Shown here piece after piece: positions 1-7,292 of a stretch of 8,821 nucleotides of DNA. Below the pieces are notes generated by a model that was given only the letters and a program-made list of their open reading frames with translations, was not told where the DNA came from and did no database searches. The translations under genes and the position numbers were made by a program. Positions within the stretch are counted from its first letter, which is position 1. The number at the start of each line of letters is the position of its first letter. Source of the stretch: CAZUZD01 sp964624465 (lineage in GTDB: Bacteria > Planctomycetota > Planctomycetia > Isosphaerales > Isosphaeraceae); contig CAZUZD010000269.1 in NCBI GenBank assembly GCA_964624465.1, positions 1-8,821 of the forward strand. Reading direction: 5' to 3'.

Positions 1-2
1 AG

Positions 3-1034
<1,032 letters not shown>

Positions 1035-1046
1035 GCCAGGTGGATC

Positions 1047-1051
1047 GGAGG
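1047..1051 (+). promoter_or_regulatory. Ribosome binding site for the small membrane protein gene
   Basis: GGAGG lies 5 nt before the ATG at 1057. It supports the upstream start over the internal ATG at 1237, which has no purine-rich stretch in front of it. The site sits in the 22-nt gap after the AAA+ gene, so the two genes are probably co-transcribed. Confidence 0.6.
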
Positions 1052-1056
1052 CGTCG

Positions 1057-1563
1057 ATGAACCCGCGATCGGGCCGCCTGGATTCTGAGGCCCCGCCCTC
1101 CGCGATCGTGGACGCCCTCCGACGCCAGTTCTTCCGCGGCCGTGTCAGTCAGCCCGAGCCGAGGGGCCAGCACTATTCCGGAGCGATCGAAGACCATCGG
1201 GCAACCGTGGTGCAGCATTCCCGCCCTCCCGTCCGCATGGACCTGATCATCACGGCCGAACCGAGCACGACCCTGACGTACACCCTCGGCCCGCTCCGCC
1301 CGCAGGATGCCTGGATGGCCTACGTCCTGCCGGCCCTGCCGCTGATCATCCTGCTCGCCCTGGGGCTGGGGGCCGACGGTCGCGGGCCGGGGAGCCCGGA
1401 GTTGCTCAGGTTCCTGGCCGTGCTGGGGCTGATTGGCTGGGTGCTGTCCTTCCTGCTGATCCGGCTGGCCGGACTGCTGGCCCGCCGGTCGCTGGAGGCG
1501 ATGCTCCGGCTGGCCGTCCGGCGGGCCGAGGCCGCGACCCGTCCGGTACCCGGCGGGTCCTGA
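1057..1563 (+). CDS. Hypothetical protein with two predicted transmembrane segments
   Basis: I do not recognise a family for this 168-residue protein. Residues 1-85 are polar and probably soluble, with many Arg, Pro and Gln. Two hydrophobic stretches follow at about 88-106 and 117-142, joined by a short Gly/Pro-rich loop (ADGRGPGSPE). The last 26 residues are basic, with several Arg, consistent with a cytoplasmic tail. There is no clear signal peptide and no cysteine. The ATG at 1057 is chosen for its GGAGG; a start at 1237 would leave 108 residues and keep both membrane segments. The first 60 codons use more A/T-ending and rare codons (tct, cga, agt, agg, gga, gca) than neighbouring genes, so either this part is weakly constrained or the true start is at 1237. 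Its position between an AAA+ ATPase and a VWA gene on the same strand suggests, but does not show, a link with them, for example as membrane anchor or client. Confidence 0.65.
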   Translation: MNPRSGRLDSEAPPSAIVDALRRQFFRGRVSQPEPRGQHYSGAIEDHRATVVQHSRPPVRMDLIITAEPSTTLTYTLGPLRPQDAWMAYVLPALPLIILLALGLGADGRGPGSPELLRFLAVLGLIGWVLSFLLIRLAGLLARRSLEAMLRLAVRRAEAATRPVPGGS

Positions 1564-1690
1564 GCGGGCGGGACGACCGCACCTCCTCGCGGGTCTCGAC
1601 GCGTCCGCCCCCTTGCTGTCATGCTGAGAGAGCGAGACGTCTCCCCACCGCCCGACCGACCGGACGAGCCCCGTCGGGGCCGTTCCCCGC

Positions 1691-1696
1691 AAGGAG
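1691..1696 (+). promoter_or_regulatory. Ribosome binding site for the VWA protein gene
   Basis: AAGGAG lies 9 nt before the ATG at 1706 and fixes that start. The 142-nt gap upstream (1564-1705) shows no convincing promoter. It contains a small hairpin at 1668-1680 (GCCCC, loop GTC, GGGGC), too short to call a terminator. Confidence 0.6.
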
Positions 1697-1705
1697 AGCC
1701 CGCAG

Positions 1706-2845
1706 ATGGCCGAGTTCGAGTACCGGCGGTGGGACGGCTCGCAGGAGTTCGCACCCCAGTCCGCCGAGAAGATCTTCGATCAACTGGCCGAATACGTCCT
1801 GCACCACGGCGACAGTGTCCTGCGCAACCTGGATGACGTCCCCGAGGACCAGCAGGACATCGTCGAGCTCCTCCAGAAGGAGGGGTACATCGAGCAGGAC
1901 GGCGAGGGGAAGTGGCGGGTCGGCCCCCGGGGGGTCAAGCGGGTGCAGGAGCATGCGCTCACGGACCTGTTCCAGACCATGCAGAAGGGCATGCTGGGCA
2001 AGCACGACTCCGGCCAGAAGGGCGGCGGCACGATCCGCCTGGAGGATTCCAAGCCGTACCTCTACGGCGACTCGCTGGCGAACCTGAACCTGCACGAGAC
2101 GCTCAAGAACGCGTACATCCGGCAGGGCGGCGGCGTGCCCATCCGGCTCCAGTCGGACGACTACGTCGTGTACGAGACCGAGTACCAGACGAGCTGCTCG
2201 ACGGTTGTGCTGATCGACATGAGCGGCTCGATGACCCGGTACGGCAAGTACTATACGACCAAGAAGGTCGCCCTCGGACTCCAGGCGATGGTCCGGGCCC
2301 AGTACCCGCAGGACATGATCAAGATGGTCGGGTTCTACACCCTGGCCAATGAGCTCACCGAGCGGCAACTGCTCGGCTCGGCCCCCAAGCCGGTCGGGCT
2401 CTTCGACAGCCGGGTGCACCTGCGCCTGAGCCTCGACAACCCGCTGCCGAAGAACGTCCAGCACTTCACGAACATCGACGCCGGCCTGAAGCTCGCCCGC
2501 AAGCTGCTGTCGCGCTCGGGGTCGGCCAACAAGCAGATCATCGTGATCACCGACGGCGAGCCCACCGCGCACATCGAGGGCCGCGAGGTCGTGCTGATCT
2601 ATCCGCCGGCCGAGAAGACCGCGCGGGCGACCCTGACCGAGGCCCGCAAGTGCGCGGCCGCCGGCATCCGGGTGTCCAGCTTCGCCCTGGTCGAGGACTA
2701 CTTCTACTTCGGCCTGGTCAACTTCGTCGAGGAGATGGCCCGCGTCACCCAGGGCGTGGCCGCCTACTGCTCGGCCGAGGACCTGGGCAAGTACGTCTTC
2801 GACAGCTTCGTCGGTGGCCGCCGCCAGCGGCGAATGACCCACTGA
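1706..2845 (+). CDS. VWA-domain protein, partner of the MoxR-like ATPase
   Basis: This 379-residue protein has an N-terminal region of about 160 residues rich in acidic and helical sequence, followed by a von Willebrand factor A domain at about 165-370. The metal-ion-dependent adhesion site is intact: DMSGS (171-175), a Thr in HFTNID (253-258), and ITDGEPT (281-287) with its Asp at 283. The DGEPTAH form and the following strand with a YPP motif (299-301) match the VWA proteins found beside Rv0958-type ATPases. There is no signal peptide or membrane segment, so the protein is probably cytoplasmic. In such pairs (RavA-ViaA, BchI-BchD, CbbQ-CbbO as general models) the VWA protein presents a substrate to the ATPase or regulates it. 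The role here is an inference from the motif and from the ATPase gene upstream. The coding sequence shows no frameshift or truncation. It lies on the same strand as 3-1034 and 1057-1563 and may share their transcript despite the 142-nt gap. Confidence 0.9.
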   Translation: MAEFEYRRWDGSQEFAPQSAEKIFDQLAEYVLHHGDSVLRNLDDVPEDQQDIVELLQKEGYIEQDGEGKWRVGPRGVKRVQEHALTDLFQTMQKGMLGKHDSGQKGGGTIRLEDSKPYLYGDSLANLNLHETLKNAYIRQGGGVPIRLQSDDYVVYETEYQTSCSTVVLIDMSGSMTRYGKYYTTKKVALGLQAMVRAQYPQDMIKMVGFYTLANELTERQLLGSAPKPVGLFDSRVHLRLSLDNPLPKNVQHFTNIDAGLKLARKLLSRSGSANKQIIVITDGEPTAHIEGREVVLIYPPAEKTARATLTEARKCAAAGIRVSSFALVEDYFYFGLVNFVEEMARVTQGVAAYCSAEDLGKYVFDSFVGGRRQRRMTH

Positions 2846-2871
2846 CGCCGGCCGGCATGACGTCCGGGGCG
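2846..2871. terminator. Possible bidirectional terminator between convergent genes
   Basis: The 31-nt gap between convergent stops can form CGCC-(GG bulge)-CCGG, loop CATGACGT, CCGG-GGCG: eight GC pairs with a two-base bulge. It overlaps a perfect 10-nt palindrome GCCGGCCGGC (2847-2856). There is no T-run on either strand, so an intrinsic terminator is only a suggestion from position and pairing. Confidence 0.3.
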
Positions 2872-2876
2872 CGGGG

Positions 2877-4208
2877 TCACTGCTTGTCGAGGCTGTAGCG
2901 CACGACCTTGACCCCGCGATCGGTGCGGAGGTGAGCCAGGGCGCCCCGCAGACGGTCCGCCTGGGCCGATCGAGCCTCCTCATCCAGCCCTTCGGGCCCG
3001 GTCGCACCGGTGTCCTGGGTCCCGGATCGCCCCTGCACCTCGTCAACATCCATCAGGTAGACGAGGTCGCCAGCCCCCAGCGCCAGCCGGTCCAGCAGGG
3101 CGACGCTCTCCTGGACATGGCGGTCGGCAAGATCCGCACCGCCCGCGCCCAGCAGCAGGATCAGGCTGACGCCGATGCCCACCCCGTGGAGGCCGGAGAC
3201 GGCGTGGACGAGGTCGTCGTTCGCCCAGCCGTGGCCCAGCGTCTGCCGGACCAGCGGGTCGCCCGATCCCACGACCAGGTCGACCCGGCGCAGGTGCAGG
3301 TCCCGGAGCCGGGCCAGGCCGGCCGCATCGGGCAGCGGGGGGGAAGGGTCGTCGAGGGAGGCGTAGAGGCCATCCAGGTGAGGGGACTCCTCGGCACGCT
3401 CGGAGAGCCGGGGCCGGAGCGACGACGGGGTGATCGGGAACACCTCGGCCGCCGCCTCGAGGAGGGCCGCGATCTGGTCGAGCGGCCGGTGGAGCAGGTC
3501 GGTGCCGGCCACGAAGATCCCGCGAGCCAGGGCCGCACGCCGGCCGAGCAGTCTGGCCACCTGGCGGGCATGCTCGCGGAACTCGTCGGGCGTGCGGGCG
3601 GCGCAGGCCACGGCCGGGGCCTCGTCGGGTGAGGGGCCGCCGGGATCGCGGAGGCTGGACTGGAGCACGATCGGGTGCGGCAGGCCGGGGGGGAGCAGGG
3701 GCCAGGGGCCGTACGTGTTCGCGTATCCCTCGCGCTGCCGGTACCAGGCGGACGCATCCCAGCCGGCGATCCGGTCGAGGAAGTCGCGGAGGTCGGCGGC
3801 GGCCAGCGGGGTGATCCCCGGCGGGGGTGGCTCGATCTGGAACCGCCCGTCCTCCAGGCCCTCGATCAGGTCGAGCGCCATGCCCTGGATCGCGGCGTCG
3901 AGGTCGGCCGCCTCGGCGAAGGGGAGACGCCGGCGCCGGAGGACCAGGCTGTCGCCCTGCCGGACGCGGTCGATCGACTCGGTGGTGCCGTCGAGCGAGC
4001 GGAGGTAATGGGTGCCCTCGATCAGGACCCGCTGCCAGCGGCCGTCGAGGTCGAAGTGGTAGTAGGGCAGGTCGCCGAAGTAGATCGCGAATCCTCCCGG
4101 CTTCACGCCCGCGAAGATCAGGGGACCGGAATCGGGGCGGAGGCCGGTGCGACGGAGAAAGGCGGCGCCGGTGCCGAGCAGGCACTCGGCCTCGTTTGCG
4201 GGGGGCAT
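2877..4208 (-). CDS. Radical-SAM-like TIM-barrel protein lacking the iron-sulfur cysteines
   Basis: With an ATG start at 4208 the protein has 443 residues. The N-terminal part (about 10-125) contains FAIYFGDLPYYHFDLDGRWQ (40-59) and GTHYLRSLDGT (65-75), which I cannot assign to a named domain. Residues 165-260 resemble the first half of a radical-SAM barrel: TYGPWPLLPPG, IVLQSSL, then TPDEFREHARQVARLLG and IFVAGTD. Residues 305-390 resemble the second half: LRRVDLVVGSGDPLV, GVGIGVSLILLLGAGG, RHVQESVALLDRL, DLVYLMDVDE. The CxxxCxxC motif expected after IVLQ is absent. The whole protein has only Cys9 and Cys202, so a normal [4Fe-4S]/SAM site cannot form. A TTG at 4277 would add 23 Pro/Arg-rich residues; I reject it because the family-like sequence begins after the ATG. 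Neither start has a clear ribosome binding site. The gene is divergent from the GT39 gene. The fold assignment is an inference from pattern and the function is unknown. Confidence 0.75.
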   Translation of the reverse strand: MPPANEAECLLGTGAAFLRRTGLRPDSGPLIFAGVKPGGFAIYFGDLPYYHFDLDGRWQRVLIEGTHYLRSLDGTTESIDRVRQGDSLVLRRRRLPFAEAADLDAAIQGMALDLIEGLEDGRFQIEPPPPGITPLAAADLRDFLDRIAGWDASAWYRQREGYANTYGPWPLLPPGLPHPIVLQSSLRDPGGPSPDEAPAVACAARTPDEFREHARQVARLLGRRAALARGIFVAGTDLLHRPLDQIAALLEAAAEVFPITPSSLRPRLSERAEESPHLDGLYASLDDPSPPLPDAAGLARLRDLHLRRVDLVVGSGDPLVRQTLGHGWANDDLVHAVSGLHGVGIGVSLILLLGAGGADLADRHVQESVALLDRLALGAGDLVYLMDVDEVQGRSGTQDTGATGPEGLDEEARSAQADRLRGALAHLRTDRGVKVVRYSLDKQ

Positions 4209-4294
4209 GGGCGGGTCGCGCTGGGGCAATGGGGCGGGTCGGGCCGGGTCCCGGATCGGGCCGGAAATCGGCCTCAACGGCCGGTTCGAGTTCG

Positions 4295-4300
4295 ATTATA
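4295..4300 (-). promoter_or_regulatory. Candidate -10 box for the radical-SAM-like gene
   Basis: Read on the minus strand this is a perfect TATAAT in otherwise very GC-rich DNA. A weak -35 (CTGCCG at 4324-4319) lies 18 nt upstream and matches the TTGACA consensus at three of six positions. Transcription would begin near 4288, giving a leader of about 80 nt before the ATG at 4208. The element overlaps a plus-strand -10-like hexamer. Confidence 0.4.
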
Positions 4301-4302
4301 GT
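4297..4302 (+). promoter_or_regulatory. Candidate -10 box for the GT39 gene
   Basis: TATAGT matches the sigma-70-type -10 consensus at five of six positions and lies about 100 nt before the GTG at 4403. No convincing -35 is seen 16-18 nt upstream, so this is weaker than the minus-strand element it overlaps by four bases. Confidence 0.3.
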
Positions 4303-4392
4303 CCCGCACCTCGATCTCCGGCAGCGGTGCGCCCGAAGCGTGCCCGCCTGCCGGCTCGGTCCTCGGACGCGGCAGGAGGCTGCGTCCCCCCC

Positions 4393-4400
4393 GGAGGGAG
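4393..4400 (+). promoter_or_regulatory. Ribosome binding site setting the GTG start at 4403
   Basis: GGAGGGAG precedes the GTG at 4403, with 5 nt between GGAGG and the start. The open frame continues far upstream, but that part is low-complexity Arg/Gly/Pro sequence without family features, so this site decides the start. Confidence 0.65.
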
Positions 4401-4402
4401 CC

Positions 4403-6109
4403 GTGAATTTTCTTCGTGAGACCCTGCACCGCGCCGGCCAGAGCCTGGCCGACCACCCTCGCCGGGCGGTGTTCCTCGAGGCGGCCCTGATCGCGCTGCT
4501 GGCCCTGGTGCTGAACCTGGCGGGCAACGGCCAGATCAGCCTGTGGGACCGCGACGAGCCCCGCTATGCCGGCTGCACGCGCGAGATGCGGGCCAGCGGC
4601 GACCTGATCCACCCGACCTTCAACGCCGAGCCCCGCTACCACAAGCCGGTCCTGATCTACTGGCTGATGCTCGGCTCCACCGCGCTGGCCGGCGACAACA
4701 CCTTCGGCGCCCGCCTGGTGTCGTCGATCGCCGGGGTGGTCACGGTGCTCCTGGTCTGGACCCTGGGCCGCCGCATGTTCGGCCCGCGGGTGGGCCGGCT
4801 GGCAACGCTGATCCTGGCGACCGCCCCGATGATGGTGGCCGAGTCCAAGCTGGCGACCACCGACGCCACCCTGATGGCGTTCCTGACCTTCTGCTGGCTC
4901 TGCCTCTGGGAACTCTCCGGCAAGGCCTCGAAGGCCTGGGCGGCCGGGTTCTGGGTGAGCCTGGCGCTGGCGACTCTGACCAAGGGGCCCGTCGGGCCGG
5001 CCCTGATCGGATTCTCGGCGGGGGTCTCCGCCCTCTGGGGCGGGCCGCGCGACTGGTGGCGGCGGCTGCACTGGGGCCCCGGGCTGGTCGGCTTCGCGCT
5101 GATCACCGCGCCCTGGTACATCGCCATCGGGATCGTCAGCCACGGCGAGTTCTACCGGGTGGCGATGGGCAAGCACGTCATCCACCGCATGACCACGGGG
5201 ATGGAGACTCACGGCGGCTTCCCGGGCTACTACGTGGCCGGCACGCTGCTGGGCATGTACCCGTGGTCGGCCGTGCTGCCGGCGGGCCTGCTGGGCGCCT
5301 GGGTCCGCCGCAAGAGCCACCCGGGCCTCGGCTTCCTGGCCGGCTGGATCCTCGGCCCGCTGCTGATGCTGGAACTGGTCCAGACGAAGCTGATCCACTA
5401 CTACCTGCCCGCCTTCGCGGGCTGCGCGCTCCTGGCCGGCTGGCTGATCGCCAGCGTGGCCGATTCGGGCCTGCTGCTGCGCCGCTGGCCGCTGGGCCGG
5501 ACCGCCATGGGCCTGCTGCTGGGCGTCGGCCTGGGCGCGGCGGTGGCGCTCGTGAGCCTGGGGGCACTCGCCCGTGGTGGCATGCTGGTGCCCTTTGCGA
5601 CCCTGGGCGTGCTGGTCGCCGGCACGACGCTGGTCGCGTTCCGGAACCTCAACGCCGGGGCCACGGTGCCCGCGGTCCGGGTGCTGGTCGGCGGCTGGGC
5701 CCTGACCATGTTCCTGCTCGGCGCCTGGGCGTTGCCGACGGCCGAGCCGTTCCGGCTCTCGCCCCGGGTGGCCGAGCGGCTGCGGGCCGTGCAGCAGGCC
5801 GAAGGGGTCTCGCCGCTGATGGTCGGCTTCCAGCCGCCCGCGGTCGTGTACCACTACGGCGCCCCGATCCCGGTGCTCCAGACCCGGGACTGGCTGGCCG
5901 AGCGCCTCCAGTCGCAGGGCCCGCTCGTCGCCGCCCTGTCCGAGCCTGAGCTCGAGCTGCTCCGCAAGGATGTGGGCTGGGACCTCGACGTCCGCGAGTC
6001 GGTCACCGGCTTCGACGTCGAGCGTGGCCGGATGCAGACGCTCCAGCTCGTCGTGATCCGGCCCAACGCCGCCCTGGCCGACCGCCCCCAGGTCCAGGCC
6101 CGCAAGTGA
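4403..6109 (+). CDS. GT39/ArnT-family integral membrane glycosyltransferase
   Basis: Starting at the GTG, the protein has 568 residues, near the usual length for ArnT-like transferases. These enzymes use a polyprenyl-phosphate-linked sugar and transfer it to a lipid or protein on the outer face of the cytoplasmic membrane. Family marks are visible in order: a first membrane segment at about 24-42, then WDRDEPRYA (48-56) with the acidic pair typical of the catalytic loop, REMRASGDLI (60-69), HKPVLIYWL (80-88), TTDATLMAF (152-160), TKGPVGPAL (193-201), APWY (236-239) and KLIHYYLPAFAG (329-340). About 11-13 hydrophobic segments run to residue 446, followed by a C-terminal soluble part of about 120 residues, which in this family is usually periplasmic. 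The sugar and acceptor cannot be read from sequence; aminoarabinose on lipid A is only one possibility, and I do not use the arnT name. The gene is divergent from the radical-SAM-like gene and convergent with a GT4 glycosyltransferase gene. Confidence 0.9.
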   Translation: MNFLRETLHRAGQSLADHPRRAVFLEAALIALLALVLNLAGNGQISLWDRDEPRYAGCTREMRASGDLIHPTFNAEPRYHKPVLIYWLMLGSTALAGDNTFGARLVSSIAGVVTVLLVWTLGRRMFGPRVGRLATLILATAPMMVAESKLATTDATLMAFLTFCWLCLWELSGKASKAWAAGFWVSLALATLTKGPVGPALIGFSAGVSALWGGPRDWWRRLHWGPGLVGFALITAPWYIAIGIVSHGEFYRVAMGKHVIHRMTTGMETHGGFPGYYVAGTLLGMYPWSAVLPAGLLGAWVRRKSHPGLGFLAGWILGPLLMLELVQTKLIHYYLPAFAGCALLAGWLIASVADSGLLLRRWPLGRTAMGLLLGVGLGAAVALVSLGALARGGMLVPFATLGVLVAGTTLVAFRNLNAGATVPAVRVLVGGWALTMFLLGAWALPTAEPFRLSPRVAERLRAVQQAEGVSPLMVGFQPPAVVYHYGAPIPVLQTRDWLAERLQSQGPLVAALSEPELELLRKDVGWDLDVRESVTGFDVERGRMQTLQLVVIRPNAALADRPQVQARK

Positions 6110-6117
6110 CGCCGGCC

Positions 6118-6131
6118 GGGCCCCGTGGCCC
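6118..6131. terminator. Possible bidirectional terminator between the two glycosyltransferase genes
   Basis: The 22-nt gap between convergent stops holds GGGCC, loop CCGT, GGCCC: a five-pair GC stem with a four-base loop. There is no T-run, so the call rests on position and symmetry only. Confidence 0.3.
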
Positions 6132-7292
6132 TCAGGCGCTCGCCAGGAGCCGCTCGTAGAGGGCCCGGAGCTGGTCGGTCATCGTCTCGTGGCGGAACTG
6201 GTCCGTGAACCGCCGGCGCCCCTCGGCGCCCAGGCGGTCGCGGAGCGGTGCGTCGCCGGCCAGCCGCAGGATCGCGGCGCGGAGTCCGGGGAGGTCCTGG
6301 GGGGCGAGCAGCACCCCGGTCTCGTCGGTGATGACCACCTCGCGGGCCCCGTCCACGTCGTAGCTGATCGCCGGCCGGCCGACGATCAGCGCCTGCGGCA
6401 GCACCCGGGCCAGGCCCTCGCGCAGGCTCGGGTGTACCACGGCGTCGCAGGCGCCCAGCAGCTCGGGGATCCGGTCCGGCGGCACCAGGCCCGTGAAGAT
6501 CAGGGCGTGCCGCACGCCGAGCCGCTCGGCCTCCGCCTCCAGCGACTCTCGCAGCACGCCGCTGCCGATCCAGACGAACCGCACGTCGGGGTTGGCCCGC
6601 AGGACCTCGGGCGCGATCGCCAGGACATCGGCGTGCCCCTTCCGCTCGAAGAGGCGGGCGACGGTCGCGAACGCCACCTCGTGGTCGGCCAGGCCCAGCT
6701 CCCGGCGCACGTCCTGGCGGGATCGGGGCGGATTCCGGAACGCGTCGACGTCCATGCCGCTGTAGACGGTCGAGTACTGCTCGGGCCGCCCGACGCCGGC
6801 GGCCAGGGCCTGGGTGGTCATCGAGTCGCAGACGCTCACGATGGCGTGGCAGCGGCGGGCCGCCCAGCGCTCCAGGCCGACATAGAGGCGGTTCTTCGCG
6901 GGCGACTCGCTCGGTCCGAACGGTAGCCCGTGGATCGTGTGCACGACGGCCGGCACCCGCTCCTTCCAGGCAGCGGCCCGGCCCAGGATGCCCGCTTTCG
7001 AGCTGTGCGTGTGCACGACCTCGGGGTCCAGGCGGCGGATCGCCCGGCGCAGGAGGCGATAGGCCCGGGCATCGGTGCGGGGCCGCACCGCGCGGATCAG
7101 CTCGGGCATGAGCTCGACCTTCAGGCCCAGCCGCTCGCAGCGGCCGAACAGGTCCCCTTCGGGCCCCTCGGCCGGGCCGGTGATCAGGGTCACGTCGTCG
7201 CCGTGGCGGTGCTGGAGCCCCTCGACGGTCAGGACCGTGTTTTCCTGGGCGCCGCCGAGGATCAGGCGGGTGATGACGTGGACGACCCTCAT
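6132..7292 (-). CDS. Glycosyltransferase family 4 (GT-B fold)
   Basis: This 386-residue cytoplasmic enzyme probably transfers a sugar from a nucleotide-sugar donor during polysaccharide or glycolipid synthesis. The N-terminal acceptor domain begins MRVVHVITRL and has the Gly-rich loop GGAQ (13-16), then VVHTHSSKAGILGR (92-105) and HTIHGLPFG (118-126). The C-terminal donor domain contains VARLFERKGH (211-220), WIGSG (241-245), FTGLVPPDRIPELL and HPSLREGLARVLPQAL (287-302). This last segment is the usual E-x7-E nucleotide-sugar site, but the second Glu is Gln here (E292, Q300). The start is the ATG at 7292; the frame is open further upstream, but that sequence lies inside truA and shows no family features. 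The ATG overlaps the truA stop as ATGA (7289-7292), which suggests translational coupling; only a weak GAGG lies upstream. Donor and acceptor cannot be predicted. Confidence 0.92.
   Translation of the reverse strand: MRVVHVITRLILGGAQENTVLTVEGLQHRHGDDVTLITGPAEGPEGDLFGRCERLGLKVELMPELIRAVRPRTDARAYRLLRRAIRRLDPEVVHTHSSKAGILGRAAAWKERVPAVVHTIHGLPFGPSESPAKNRLYVGLERWAARRCHAIVSVCDSMTTQALAAGVGRPEQYSTVYSGMDVDAFRNPPRSRQDVRRELGLADHEVAFATVARLFERKGHADVLAIAPEVLRANPDVRFVWIGSGVLRESLEAEAERLGVRHALIFTGLVPPDRIPELLGACDAVVHPSLREGLARVLPQALIVGRPAISYDVDGAREVVITDETGVLLAPQDLPGLRAAILRLAGDAPLRDRLGAEGRRRFTDQFRHETMTDQLRALYERLLASA

Noticed and set aside
1668..1680. Hairpin GCCCC-GTC-GGGGC before the VWA gene as terminator or riboswitch
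   Set aside because: Five pairs and no T-run; such hairpins are common by chance in DNA this GC-rich, and it sits close to the ribosome binding site.
1619..3049. Long minus-strand frame opposite the VWA gene
   Set aside because: It is antisense to a protein with an intact MIDAS site and is Leu/Val/Arg/Gly-biased in the way expected for an antisense shadow.
4209..4277. TTG start giving 23 more residues on the radical-SAM-like protein
   Set aside because: The added residues are Pro/Arg-rich, with no ribosome binding site before the TTG, and it would start only about 11 nt after the predicted transcription start.
3827..4402. Upstream extension of the GT39 reading frame
   Set aside because: The 192 extra residues are Arg/Gly/Pro-rich, lie antisense to the radical-SAM-like gene and cross its promoter region. 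The GTG at 4403 has a strong ribosome binding site.
3043..4527. Long minus-strand frame overlapping the radical-SAM-like gene in another phase
   Set aside because: It is almost pure Arg/Pro/Gly/Ala with no domain signs; the alternate phase has hydrophobic strands and conserved-looking blocks.
4274..5854. Long open frame on the minus strand opposite the GT39 gene
   Set aside because: It is Gln/Gly/Arg/His-rich low-complexity sequence with no motifs, a by-product of high GC at third positions. The plus strand has clear family motifs over the same bases.
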